Shown: one piece after another, positions 16,724-25,357 of the stretch
How the letters are laid out: every line of letters starts with the position of its first letter
Position numbering within the stretch: the first letter of the stretch is position 1
Assembly (NCBI GenBank): GCA_025997715.1
Contig: BNUY01000010.1
Span: 1-36,149 of the forward strand
Direction: 5' to 3'
DNA length: 36,149 nucleotides
From: Spirochaetia bacterium
Lineage (GTDB): Bacteria; Spirochaetota; Spirochaetia; Treponematales; Breznakiellaceae
Made by a program: the position numbers and the translations under genes
Notes under the pieces: generated by a model
Databases searched by the model: none
What the model was told of the DNA's origin: nothing
Seen by the model: only the letters and a program-made list of their open reading frames with translations

Positions 16724-16810
16724 TAAACCACAGACCACACTGACAACACGGACAAAAGAAAAGACAGGAAAGAACGAGTCTGTGAGGGTCTGTGTGGTCC
16801 GTGGTTAATT
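16724..16810. repeat. Intergenic palindrome, CACAGAC-type
   Basis: The gap between the dehydrogenase and CoA-transferase genes is almost filled by an imperfect hairpin. The left arm (about 16725-16753) begins AAACCACAGACCACACTGAC; the right arm (about 16778-16809) is its near-complement, ending in GTGTGGTCCGTGGTT. The arms repeat CACAGAC/CCACAC units. It lies within the presumed operon, immediately before the Shine-Dalgarno sequence of the next gene (AGGAGG at 16819-16824), so it could set relative expression. Confidence 0.75.
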
Positions 16811-16829
16811 ATTCTTTAGGAGGATAGCT

Positions 16830-17813
16830 GTGAGCGAATCGAAAGTCATGACTGCGCAGGAAGCCGTATCCCGCTTCATAAGTGACGGTGATCTCCTAAC
16901 CATGGGCGGATTCTCCACCTCCCGGCGTCCCTATGGGCTGGCCCGGGAGATTATCCGCCAGGGGAAGAAGGGCATCTATCTTGAAGGGGGATCATCCGGG
17001 GGGGATATCGACATGCTGATTGGCGCGGGATGTATACGCGCCATGATCGCCAGCTATGCCGCCAACTCCGGATACTCCATGGTATGCCGCCGGTTCCGCG
17101 CCGCCATTGAGCAGGGGACCATCCTTTTTGACGATTATTCCCTGGATGTGCACACCATCGCCTATCATGGGGCGGCATTGGGGCTGCCCTATATGCCCGT
17201 CAAAAACATGCTCGGATCGGACCTGGTCAATACTTGGGGGATATCCAGGGAAGAGCGGGCAAAGCACCCCAAGCTTCCGGCCTTGAAGTATGTGATACAG
17301 GAAAATCCCTTTAAGGCCGGGGATGTGTTATGCCTAGTCCCCACGCCGGACATTGATGTGGCCTGCATTCATGTGCAGACCGCGGGCCCGGACGGTACCT
17401 GCCGCATAGAGGGGCCCCAGTTCCAGGATGCGGACATCGCGGTTGCCGCAAAGCACACCATCGTATCCTGCGAGGAGATTGTAAGCGATGAGGAAATACG
17501 CCGCCGGCCCGGAGAAAACACCCTGCCGGGTCTCTGCGTTGACGCGGTGGTGCACCTGCCCTACGGGGCGCACCCCTCCCAGTGCTATGGGCGCTATGAT
17601 TACGACAGCAGGTCTCTCTGGGAATATGAAGACATTTCCAAGACCCAGGAGAGCTTTGACGCGTTTATCAGGGACAGCGTTATGGGTTCGGATCATGCCA
17701 AGTACCTTGACGGCATAGGGGCGGCCCGGCTGCTCGCCCTTAGCGTGGACAAGGAATACGGCTATGTCAAAGGCATGAAGCGGTCACGGAAAGCCGTGAT
17801 GGGAGGGAAGTAA
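16830..17813 (+). CDS. CoA-transferase subunit A (glutaconate CoA-transferase alpha-like)
   Basis: A 327-residue family I CoA-transferase alpha subunit of the GctA type. The start is GTG at 16830, with AGGAGG six bases upstream. Near the N-terminus is MGGFSTSRRPYGLAREII followed by EGGSSGGDIDMLI, matching the conserved GGF..RxP region of GctA relatives, and further in is the PDGTCRIEGPQFQDADIA block. The subunit works with the following gene product to move CoA between an acyl-CoA and a free acid. Its stop lies one base before the start of subunit B. In this cluster it would release the acid made by the upstream aldehyde dehydrogenase while conserving the thioester on, for example, acetate; the actual partners are unknown. 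Confidence 0.87.
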   Translation: MSESKVMTAQEAVSRFISDGDLLTMGGFSTSRRPYGLAREIIRQGKKGIYLEGGSSGGDIDMLIGAGCIRAMIASYAANSGYSMVCRRFRAAIEQGTILFDDYSLDVHTIAYHGAALGLPYMPVKNMLGSDLVNTWGISREERAKHPKLPALKYVIQENPFKAGDVLCLVPTPDIDVACIHVQTAGPDGTCRIEGPQFQDADIAVAAKHTIVSCEEIVSDEEIRRRPGENTLPGLCVDAVVHLPYGAHPSQCYGRYDYDSRSLWEYEDISKTQESFDAFIRDSVMGSDHAKYLDGIGAARLLALSVDKEYGYVKGMKRSRKAVMGGK

Positions 17814-17814
17814 G

Positions 17815-18582
17815 ATGGATGTTACCCCCAAGGAAATGATGGCCATATCCCTTTCGCGCCAGGTGGAGGATGGCAAGTTATATATAGTAGGTACCGGGCT
17901 TCCGCTGATTAGCGCGGCGCTGGCTAAAAATACCCACGCGCCGAATGCCCATCTCTTGTTTGAGACCGGGGTTCTGGAAGGAAACCCCCAGGAAGTGCCC
18001 ACCAGCGTGGGGGACCTCCGGGTGTGCTACCAGGCGTCGGTGCTCTGGCCGCAGTTCCGTTATTTTGGGTTCCAGACATTAGCCGCCCGGAGAGGCGCCC
18101 TTGCCGCGGGTTTTCTCGGCGGGGCGCAGATCGATGTGTACGGCAACCTCAATTCCACCGCCATCGGCGACTACTTCCACCCGGAAACCCGGTTCAGCGG
18201 TTCCGGCGGGGCCAACGGTATCGCCACCTATTGCGACACCTTCATTATAATGAAGCACGAAAAGCGCCGCTTTGTGGACCGGGTGGACTATATCACCAGC
18301 CCCGGATGGATTGACGGGCCGGAGGGCCGTAAAAAAAGCGGGCTTGACCCGGATAAGGGCCCTCAGGCGGTCATAACCGAGCTGGGGATACTCCGTTTTG
18401 GCGATACGGATAAGCGGATGTACCTGTCGGAGTATTTTGCCGGGGTCACCCCTGAATATGTCAGGGATAACACCGGTTTTGAGTTGGATATCTCCCCGGC
18501 GAAAGAGGCGGAGCCTCCTCTACCGGAGGTCCTGCGCATATTGCGGGAAAAAGTTGACCCCCTGGGCCTGATGACCAGATAA
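17815..18582 (+). CDS. CoA-transferase subunit B (glutaconate CoA-transferase beta-like)
   Basis: A 255-residue beta subunit of a family I CoA-transferase. The motif LLFETGVLEG places Glu50 where the catalytic glutamate that forms the covalent CoA thioester is expected. Downstream blocks GGAQIDVYGNLNST and GSGGANGIATY are typical of GctB/CatJ-type subunits. The ATG follows the subunit A stop after one base, with GGGAGGG upstream inside subunit A. A sodium symporter gene begins 12 bases after its stop. The family transfers CoA among short acids (glutaconate, oxoadipate, others); the substrate here cannot be fixed from sequence. Confidence 0.87.
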   Translation: MDVTPKEMMAISLSRQVEDGKLYIVGTGLPLISAALAKNTHAPNAHLLFETGVLEGNPQEVPTSVGDLRVCYQASVLWPQFRYFGFQTLAARRGALAAGFLGGAQIDVYGNLNSTAIGDYFHPETRFSGSGGANGIATYCDTFIIMKHEKRRFVDRVDYITSPGWIDGPEGRKKSGLDPDKGPQAVITELGILRFGDTDKRMYLSEYFAGVTPEYVRDNTGFELDISPAKEAEPPLPEVLRILREKVDPLGLMTR

Positions 18583-18594
18583 AGGAATGGTTTT

Positions 18595-20013
18595 ATGACC
18601 TTGTATCACTATATTGGCGCGGCGCTGATCCTCGTGTTCATCACGGTAATCGGCCTCTATTCCGGCAAGCGGGTGAAGTCCGCCAATGACTTTTCCGGGG
18701 GCAGCAAAAAGGCGGGGGCGGGGATTGTCACCGGCTCCATCATCGGGACCCTGGTGGGGGGCGCTTCTACCATCGGTACGGCGCAGCTCGCCTTTAACTA
18801 TGGGTTTTCCGCCTGGTGGTTTACCCTGGGCGCCGGGCTTGGATGCCTGACCCTGGGGCTGTTTTTTGCAAAGCCCCTTTACGAGAGCGGCATCCAGACC
18901 CTGCCCGAGGTTTTTTCCCGTGAGTTTGGCAGGCGAAGCGGCGTTGCCGCAACGGTACTTACCTCGGTGGGGAGCTTTCTCAGCATCGTTTCCCAGGTGC
19001 TTTCGGGTATTGCCCTGGTGGCGGTGGTCGGCGGCATGGATCGTATCCCGGCCACGTTTCTTACCATAGCCCTCATGCTGGTGTATGTCGTCTTTGGCGG
19101 CGTGTGGGGCGCAGGCATGGTGGGTATCGCAAAAACCCTGCTCATGTATGCGGGGCTTGGCATTTGTCTGGTTGCGGCGGTGGCTTTCCAGGGCGGGTTC
19201 GGCGCATTTACGCTCCCTGGGGATAGGTATTTTAACCTGTTTGCCCGGGGGCTTGCGGTGGACCTTGGCGCGGGGCTCTCCCTGGTGCTGGGGGTCCTTA
19301 CCACGCAGACCTACATCCAGGCGGCCATATCGGCCAAGTCCCTGCGCGCTTCCCGGATAGGGATTTTTCTCAGCGCGGTACTCATCCCCATTATGGGTAT
19401 CCCCGGCATCTATGTGGGCATGTATATGAAACTTCACCGGCCCGATGTGCCAAGCGCCTCGGTCATGCCGCTGTTTATCCTGGAAAATCTGCCGCCGGTG
19501 GTGGCGGGGATGATCCTCGCGGTGCTCCTGGTTGCGCTTGTCGGCACCGGGGCGGGCATTTCCCTGGGGATATCTTCCATGTTCGTAAAGGATATCTACA
19601 AGCAGTTTATCAATAAAAACCCCGGCGACAAACGGACCCTGGTAGTATCGCGATTGGTGATAGTAGTAGTACTGTTGGCGGCGGCGCTCTTTACCTTTGG
19701 CGACATGGGTTCCCTCATTCTGGGGTGGAGCTTTATGTCCATGGGACTGCGGGGCGCGGTAGCCTTTGTGCCCCTCTGCGCGGTGCTGTTTTTTCCGGGA
19801 AAGATTGCCCGGGGCGCCGCGTTCATCTCCATGTTGGTTTCGCCGGTGCTGGTTCTTATCGGCAAGCTGCTGATTAATGCGGGCCTAATGTCAAAGGCGA
19901 TCGATCCGCTGTTCCCGGCTATCGGCGGATCGGTACTTATATTCGTAGTGGGATACGTTTATAGTAGGAAACATCCGGCAACGCCAACGGCAATGCCGCA
20001 TGATCTTAAATAA
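18595..20013 (+). CDS. Sodium:solute symporter family transporter
   Basis: A 472-residue, very hydrophobic protein with about 13 predicted transmembrane helices and the layout of the SSS family. These carriers use the inward sodium gradient to take up amino acids, carboxylates, sugars or vitamins. Typical features are an early SIIGTLVGGASTIGTAQLAF helix, an unwound-helix-like GGVWGAGMVGIAKTL stretch and GTGAGISLGISSMFVKDIY in the second half. AAAGGAA lies just before the ATG at 18595. It lies between the CoA-transferase and aminotransferase genes, so it probably imports the cluster's substrate or a co-substrate acid; the sequence alone does not say which. Confidence 0.87.
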   Translation: MTLYHYIGAALILVFITVIGLYSGKRVKSANDFSGGSKKAGAGIVTGSIIGTLVGGASTIGTAQLAFNYGFSAWWFTLGAGLGCLTLGLFFAKPLYESGIQTLPEVFSREFGRRSGVAATVLTSVGSFLSIVSQVLSGIALVAVVGGMDRIPATFLTIALMLVYVVFGGVWGAGMVGIAKTLLMYAGLGICLVAAVAFQGGFGAFTLPGDRYFNLFARGLAVDLGAGLSLVLGVLTTQTYIQAAISAKSLRASRIGIFLSAVLIPIMGIPGIYVGMYMKLHRPDVPSASVMPLFILENLPPVVAGMILAVLLVALVGTGAGISLGISSMFVKDIYKQFINKNPGDKRTLVVSRLVIVVVLLAAALFTFGDMGSLILGWSFMSMGLRGAVAFVPLCAVLFFPGKIARGAAFISMLVSPVLVLIGKLLINAGLMSKAIDPLFPAIGGSVLIFVVGYVYSRKHPATPTAMPHDLK

Positions 20014-20040
20014 AAGACTTACGATGAGGAGGAGTGTGCA

Positions 20041-21255
20041 ATGTTACTGAAAGATGTGGGCAAGACCCCGGATGAGATCAGGGCTTTGGTAAAAAAGTAC
20101 ATGATCGAAACCTACGAGCGCTATGATTTTATCTGCGAGCGCGTGGAGGGCATGTATCTCTATAACGAAAAGGGAGAGGGCTATCTTGACTTTTACGGCG
20201 GCATCGCGGTGAACAACGCCGGTAACCGGAACCCCAAGGTGGTGGCCGCCGCCAAGGAACAGTTGGACCATGTTATGCATACCTTCAACTATCCCTATAC
20301 GATACCCCAGGCGCTGCTTGCGGAAAAAGTCTGTACTTTGTTGGGATATGACAAGATTTTTTATCAGAACTCCGGGACCGAGTCCAATGAGGCCATGATT
20401 AAGATGGCCCGCAAATACGGCATCGAAAAGTACGGGCCGGAGCATTATCATATCATCACGGCGAAAAACAGCTTCCACGGGCGCACCATGGGCGCACTTG
20501 CGGCGACCGGACAGCCCCAAAGCGCCTGCCATATCGGTTTTGGGCCCATGCTGCCCGGCTTCACCTACGCCGATTTCGGCAACCTGGATTCCTTTAAATC
20601 GCTGGTCACCAAAAACACCATCGCTATTATGCTGGAACTGGTCCAGGGCGAGGGCGGCGTCCATCCCGCGACCCAGGAGTTTGTGGACGGTATCCGCAAG
20701 CTCTGTGCGGATAATAACATGCTCTTCCTGGTGGACGAGATCCAGACCGGCTGGTGCCGTACCGGCAAGGTCATGGCCCATCAGCACTACGGATTTAAGC
20801 CTGATATCATGTCTATGGCAAAGGCCCTTGGCGGCGGTATGCCCATCGGCGCAATTGTTACCAGCAACGAGATTGCCAAGGCCTTCAACGCCGGGTCCCA
20901 CGGAACGACCTACGGAGGTAACCCGGTGGCCTGCGCCGCCGCGCTTGCCCAGATAACCGAACTTATCGACCGGGACCTGGCCGGAAACGCGGCAAAGATC
21001 GGCGAGTATTTCATGAAGAAGCTCCGCACCCTGCCCAGGGTCAAGGAGGTCCGCGGCAAGGGACTCCTGGTTGGTTTGGAGTTTACCGATCCTATCGGGC
21101 TTGATGTAAAGCACGGCTGCGTTGACCGCAAGATGCTCGTGACCCTCATCGGCAAAAATCTTATCCGTATGATCCCGCCCCTCATTGCAACCGAGGCGGA
21201 CTGCGACAAAGCGGTAGAGATTCTGCGGGCCTCTATCGAAGCGGTGAAGGCGTAG
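20041..21255 (+). CDS. Class III PLP-dependent aminotransferase (ArgD/GABA aminotransferase group)
   Basis: A 404-residue fold-type I aminotransferase of class III. Key sites are visible: YQNSGTESNE (108-117) for cofactor phosphate, ELVQGEGG, LVDEIQTGWCRTG with Asp232 for the pyridine nitrogen, and SMAKALGGGMPIGA with Lys261 as the PLP lysine. HGTTYGGNPVACAAA and RGKGLLVGLEF are as in acetylornithine and 4-aminobutyrate aminotransferases. GAGGAGG lies upstream of the ATG at 20041. Because no arginine genes are near and an acylating aldehyde dehydrogenase and CoA-transferase are, a catabolic omega-amino acid role (GABA, beta-alanine, 5-aminovalerate or taurine) is more likely than arginine synthesis. 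This is an inference. A hairpin terminator follows. Confidence 0.87.
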   Translation: MLLKDVGKTPDEIRALVKKYMIETYERYDFICERVEGMYLYNEKGEGYLDFYGGIAVNNAGNRNPKVVAAAKEQLDHVMHTFNYPYTIPQALLAEKVCTLLGYDKIFYQNSGTESNEAMIKMARKYGIEKYGPEHYHIITAKNSFHGRTMGALAATGQPQSACHIGFGPMLPGFTYADFGNLDSFKSLVTKNTIAIMLELVQGEGGVHPATQEFVDGIRKLCADNNMLFLVDEIQTGWCRTGKVMAHQHYGFKPDIMSMAKALGGGMPIGAIVTSNEIAKAFNAGSHGTTYGGNPVACAAALAQITELIDRDLAGNAAKIGEYFMKKLRTLPRVKEVRGKGLLVGLEFTDPIGLDVKHGCVDRKMLVTLIGKNLIRMIPPLIATEADCDKAVEILRASIEAVKA

Positions 21256-21261
21256 TTTTTC

Positions 21262-21288
21262 TGCAAATGGTATCATTTGCATATTTTT
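21262..21288 (+). terminator. Probable intrinsic terminator after the aminotransferase gene
   Basis: TGCAAATG and CATTTGCA form a perfect 8-bp stem around a GTAT loop (21262-21281) and are followed by a T-rich tract ATTTTTTA. The stem is AT-rich, so termination may be partial and the permease gene could still receive read-through. Confidence 0.6.
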
Positions 21289-21309
21289 TAGTATGAAGGA
21301 TGGACTGGC

Positions 21310-22755
21310 ATGGCAAGAGAATCAGCGTTTAATAAGGTGCTCAACAAGGGTGAGGTGTTTGCCCTCGCGTTTGGGGCAATGATCGGTTGGGGATGGGTTG
21401 TCCTGGCCGGGGACTGGATAGGGCAGGGCGGCTCGGCGGGGGCAATGATTGCCTTCGCCATGGGCGGGCTGATGGTGCTCTTTGTAGGGCTTACCTACGC
21501 GGAGTTGACCCCGGCCATGCCCAAGTGCGGCGGGGAGTTCGTCTTTTCCATGCGCGCCTTGGGCAAGTTCCCGTCATTTATCTGTACCTGGGCCATCATT
21601 CTTGGCTATGTGGGGGTTGTGGCCTTTGAAGCCTGCGCCCTGCCGACGGTTATCCAGTATATCATTCCGGCGTTTGGAAAGGGGCCGGTGCTTTACACCG
21701 TCGCCGGTTTTGATATCCGCATCCAGTGGCTGATAGTGGCTATCCTTGTGGCGCTGCTCATTACGGTAATCAATTATATCGGGATAAAATCTGCGGCTAT
21801 CTTCAATTCCGTCCTCACCGTCGTCATTGCGGTTGCGGGCATCCTGCTTGTGGTTTCCTCCGTATTCAGCGGTGAAGCCTCGAACATGCAGCCGCTTTTT
21901 GAAGACGGTTTTCCCGGCATACTCTCCGTGGCGGTCATGACGCCCTTTATGTTTGTCGGCTTCGACGTACTGCCCCAGGCATCCGAGGAAATGAACATCC
22001 CTCCCAAAAACATAGGCTTTATCATGATGCTGTCTATTCTCATGGCTGTTATATGGTATATCGTGATCATCTTTGCGGTATCCTTTGTCATGTCAAAGAC
22101 GGACCTCGTAGCCGCTGAAACCAGCCTTACCACCGCCGAAGCCATGAGCAAGGCCTTCCATTGGGAACACGCGGGCAAAATCCTCGTTATCGGCGGTATG
22201 GCCGGTATCCTTACCAGTTGGAACGCCTTCTTTGTAGGCGGTAGCCGCGCCATATACGCCATGGGTGAAGCCAATATGGTTCCCCGGCTCTTTGCCCGGC
22301 TGCATCCCAAGTTTAAGACCCCCGGCCCCGCGATCATCCTTATCGGTATAATCTCCTGCATCGCCCCCTTCTTTGGCAGGCGAATGATGGTGTGGCTCAC
22401 CGACGCGGGCAGCGCCGGCGTGGTTGTGGCCTATCTGCTGGTTTCGCTCTCCTTCCTTATCCTGCGCGTTAAAGAACCGAATATGGAGCGCCCATACAAG
22501 ATTAAAAACGGCCCGGTTATCGGGGTTCTCGCTGTGGTCCTCAGTCTCGCCATGGGTATTCTGTATATCCCCGGAGTCAGCCCCTCCGCCCTTACTCCGG
22601 TAGAGGGCATCATCTTCTTATCCTGGGTCGTTCTGGGTGTGATCTTTGGTATCGTCGCCAAGCTGGTATATAAGGATAAGTTCGGACAGAGTGAAAACCT
22701 TATCTATCCCATGGGCTCCGTTGACCGGAAGAACCAGGAGGCCCGCGCACACTGA
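21310..22755 (+). CDS. APC-family amino acid permease
   Basis: A 481-residue integral membrane protein with about 12 hydrophobic segments. The N-terminal helix reads LAFGAMIGWGWVVLAGDWI, the glycine-rich substrate-binding helix 1 of APC transporters, and is followed by AELTPAMPKCGGEFVFSMRA, the conserved loop after helix 2. It would import an amino acid, by proton symport or exchange. GAAGGA lies about 9 bases before the ATG at 21310. The gene follows the aminotransferase after a probable terminator, and its stop overlaps the CTG start of the patatin gene. Substrate is unknown; its position suggests that it supplies the aminotransferase. Confidence 0.88.
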   Translation: MARESAFNKVLNKGEVFALAFGAMIGWGWVVLAGDWIGQGGSAGAMIAFAMGGLMVLFVGLTYAELTPAMPKCGGEFVFSMRALGKFPSFICTWAIILGYVGVVAFEACALPTVIQYIIPAFGKGPVLYTVAGFDIRIQWLIVAILVALLITVINYIGIKSAAIFNSVLTVVIAVAGILLVVSSVFSGEASNMQPLFEDGFPGILSVAVMTPFMFVGFDVLPQASEEMNIPPKNIGFIMMLSILMAVIWYIVIIFAVSFVMSKTDLVAAETSLTTAEAMSKAFHWEHAGKILVIGGMAGILTSWNAFFVGGSRAIYAMGEANMVPRLFARLHPKFKTPGPAIILIGIISCIAPFFGRRMMVWLTDAGSAGVVVAYLLVSLSFLILRVKEPNMERPYKIKNGPVIGVLAVVLSLAMGILYIPGVSPSALTPVEGIIFLSWVVLGVIFGIVAKLVYKDKFGQSENLIYPMGSVDRKNQEARAH

Positions 22756-25049
22756 AAAGACTTGCGCTGTTACTGCTGACCTGTATTATTCCATCCCTGC
22801 TCCCCGCTCAGGAAACAGACGAAGTCGGCCGCCCCAAAATTGCGCTGGTACTTTCCGGGGGGGCGGCCCTGGGGTTTGCCCATCTGGGGTTTCTCAAGGT
22901 ACTTGAGGAAGTGGGTATTCCCATAGATTGCGTCATCGGGAATAGCATGGGGAGTATTATCGGCGGCCTGTACGCGGCGGGTTATTCCCCCGGTGATATT
23001 GAACGCCTTGCGGTGGAAAGCAACTGGGGGGAGGTGTTTCTGAACGAGGGGGCGGTCCGAAACGCCTCGGTTCTCGAAGATTCTATCCCCTTGCTGCGGC
23101 TGAACTTTAATAAAAGCGGAGTCGGGAGATCAAAGGGAATTCTGTCGGACCAGAACCTCACGCTTCTCCTCTCGCGCTTCACCTATCGTGTGTCAATGCA
23201 CAACAATTTTGCCTCTTTGCCGGTTCCCTTCAGGACCATCGCGGTGGACCTTGGGGATGGTAAGGCCGTTCCCCTGGATCACGGCGTGCTCTACCGTGCC
23301 ATGCGCGCCAGTATGAGTATCCCGGGTATTTTCCCCGTGGTGCCCATGAACGGCGCCTATCTTATAGACGCCGGTTTTCTCAACAACAATCCGATTGATT
23401 TGGCACGGGAATGGGGCGCCGATATTATCATTGATGTTGATGTCGGTTCCCTGGTTGTAAAAAAACCCCAGGAACTTAACAGCATAGAGAAGGTGGTCGA
23501 CCAAACAATCCGGCTGCTCCAAAATACCAGCCATGAGTCCAAATTGGCGGCGGGGGATGGGGATTTCATATTGGCTATGGATTTGAGCGGCTACTATTTG
23601 ACCGATTTCGCAAAGGCGCAAAAGCTCATTGACCGCGGGGAGGAAATTACCCGCAATCCCGAAACCATGAAAGCGCTGCTGAAACTCGCCACGAAAATCG
23701 AAGAGTCGCGGCCCCTTTCAAAACGGGACTGGCGGCGTACCGGAAGCTACCGGGAACTCCCGGAGCCATCCTTTACTCAGGTACGCCTCGTTTCCATCGG
23801 CCTTAACGGCGCGGAAGAAAGCAGGCAGCCCACGGCGTCACGGGTTTCGCCCCAATCGCTTAAGTCTCTTTTTGATGTTTTTTTTGGAAAGCCGGTGGAC
23901 AGCGGTAAACTTGAGGAAGCAATTGAAATAGTCAGGCGGCGCGGCAATTACGAGAGTGTCGGCTACCATCTTGAGGAGGGGGATAACGGCGGCTGCCGTC
24001 TGGTGTTGACCGGGGTAAAAGCGGCGGATCGGAAAAATGATGTTACCCTCACCCTGTCGGCGGTTTCGAGTTTTGGCAATACCTATGAATGGGGCGTGAC
24101 CCCCGGGCTTGAATTCAATTTTAACGATGTTTTTGTGCGCGATTCCCGTTTGAGCCTGAACGCTTCCTATGCCGGTTCCCGCCTGGGGGGGGCCTCTCTT
24201 TCGCTTGGTTTTACGAAGACCCTGTCTTCGCTGTTTCAGGCGCGCCTGGGGGTGGAGGGGTCTTATTTGCGTTCGGCCATTTTCGCAATCCGGCCGGAGG
24301 GGGAACTTTCGACCCTGGGCCAGATAAAGGGGAGGGCGCAGCTTTTCTACACCCCGGCGGATCATGTTAGCCTGTCCCTGGGGTATCTCTACAATCCCTT
24401 CTGGTATCAAAACACGGGGTACAATACCGCAACCCAGTCAACCGTAAACACGAACTCATCAAGCGGCGATATGCACGCTGTGGAGCTTGGGTTTCATTAT
24501 AACAGCAGAAATATTGACCGGCTCCTGCATTTTAAATTTTTGCACAACATTGCTATTGATGCTGCGATCGATTTCCCCTTTGCCGGAAGCCGTTTGCCCG
24601 ATGGCCCTGCGGCGCCTTTTTATGAACGGTTTGACATTCTCTTCCGAAAGGCATGGACTCCCCATCCCCGGCGCAGTTTTACGAATGACCTGAATATTGG
24701 GTCCTATCGCGGAAACCTGGCGCCGGAGTGGAGCTTCTATAGTCCCTGGGGAAAGGCGGGCATTCCGGGATACAGCATGGATGTTTTAGGCCGGGATAAG
24801 GGTATTGTGGGCTTCACCTATTTGGAGGAAATACCGCCGCTTTCCCGGCTCCTGAGTATGCGGTCATTTTTTGCGCTCACCCTGCGCGGCGGAAATGTGT
24901 GGGACGAGTTCACCGGCATTGATAGCCTTACGGAACTGAAGGGCGGCGTCCGTACCGGGCTGCAGCTTGAAACCCCGGTGGGCGCGCTGTTCTTTGGCCC
25001 CGAGGTCTCCTTTGACGGCAAGTTTCAGTTTAGTATCTATTTCAATTAG
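22752..25049 (+). CDS. Patatin-like phospholipase with C-terminal outer-membrane beta-barrel (type Vd autotransporter-like)
   Basis: A 765-residue protein when begun at CTG 22752. No ATG, GTG or TTG lies in frame between the stop at 22722 and a GTG at 22911, and that GTG would delete the signal peptide and the glycine-rich oxyanion loop. The CTG has AGGAGG 10 bases upstream and overlaps the permease stop as CTGA. Residues 2-20 are a signal peptide (KRL, then LLLL, ending LLPAQ). The patatin domain shows LVLSGGAALGF (32-42), nucleophile Ser65 in GNSMG and catalytic Asp206 in LIDAGF. A POTRA-like stretch (about 345-405) precedes a beta-strand-rich C-terminus ending FSIYFN, as in PlpD-type proteins. 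Such proteins are exported by Sec, insert in the outer membrane and display or release a phospholipase A. A G7 tract (22857-22863) lies in the oxyanion loop codons. Confidence 0.82.
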   Translation: MKRLALLLLTCIIPSLLPAQETDEVGRPKIALVLSGGAALGFAHLGFLKVLEEVGIPIDCVIGNSMGSIIGGLYAAGYSPGDIERLAVESNWGEVFLNEGAVRNASVLEDSIPLLRLNFNKSGVGRSKGILSDQNLTLLLSRFTYRVSMHNNFASLPVPFRTIAVDLGDGKAVPLDHGVLYRAMRASMSIPGIFPVVPMNGAYLIDAGFLNNNPIDLAREWGADIIIDVDVGSLVVKKPQELNSIEKVVDQTIRLLQNTSHESKLAAGDGDFILAMDLSGYYLTDFAKAQKLIDRGEEITRNPETMKALLKLATKIEESRPLSKRDWRRTGSYRELPEPSFTQVRLVSIGLNGAEESRQPTASRVSPQSLKSLFDVFFGKPVDSGKLEEAIEIVRRRGNYESVGYHLEEGDNGGCRLVLTGVKAADRKNDVTLTLSAVSSFGNTYEWGVTPGLEFNFNDVFVRDSRLSLNASYAGSRLGGASLSLGFTKTLSSLFQARLGVEGSYLRSAIFAIRPEGELSTLGQIKGRAQLFYTPADHVSLSLGYLYNPFWYQNTGYNTATQSTVNTNSSSGDMHAVELGFHYNSRNIDRLLHFKFLHNIAIDAAIDFPFAGSRLPDGPAAPFYERFDILFRKAWTPHPRRSFTNDLNIGSYRGNLAPEWSFYSPWGKAGIPGYSMDVLGRDKGIVGFTYLEEIPPLSRLLSMRSFFALTLRGGNVWDEFTGIDSLTELKGGVRTGLQLETPVGALFFGPEVSFDGKFQFSIYFN

Positions 25050-25167
25050 GACGCGAGGGATACGAGACCGATACGGTCGGGGTAAAAGTTCTCCCCGGCT
25101 GCATCATCAACCTCAAGGAAGTCTTCCCGGATAGCCAAGCCGGGGCGTCTCTTCCTTGAGCCGGCAA

Positions 25168-25196
25168 TTGAACAATATTTCGATTGGTGGTATATT
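25168..25196 (+). promoter_or_regulatory. Promoter for the repeat lipoprotein, extended -10
   Basis: TTGAAC (25168-25173), a 17-base spacer, then TATATT (25191-25196) preceded by TG at 25188-25189. Transcription would start near 25203, leaving a leader of about 250 bases before the ATG at 25455. The 405-base gap 25050-25454 also contains a GC-rich stretch after the patatin gene in which I see no clear element. Confidence 0.55.
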
Positions 25197-25233
25197 ATTC
25201 CAATGTTGCAGATGACGGCAGCCATACAGAAGA

Positions 25234-25272
25234 TGACACGCCGGCTCCCGTCATTACCAACACGGCGTGTCA
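25234..25272. repeat. Perfect 10-bp inverted repeat in the lipoprotein leader
   Basis: TGACACGCCG (25234-25243) and CGGCGTGTCA (25263-25272) form a GC-rich stem with a 19-base loop. An alternative pairing, ATGACGG (25212-25218) with CCGTCAT (25248-25254), would compete with it. No U-run follows, so this is not a standard terminator. Confidence 0.55.
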
Positions 25273-25357
25273 AGTTCCGAACGCCAAAACCACTGCATTT
25301 TTATCTAAAAACCCCCTATATTAGACAAAATTGCCCCATTCGGAGGCAAAAACAGTC

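Noticed and set aside
20044..21282. A 412-codon open frame antisense to the aminotransferase
   Set aside because: It exactly shadows a clear class III aminotransferase, its composition is that of a codon shadow (rich in Gly, His, Leu), and it has no domain or promoter support.
22911..25049. GTG at 22911 as the start of the patatin gene
   Set aside because: It would remove the signal peptide and the GGAALG oxyanion loop and has no Shine-Dalgarno at the right distance.
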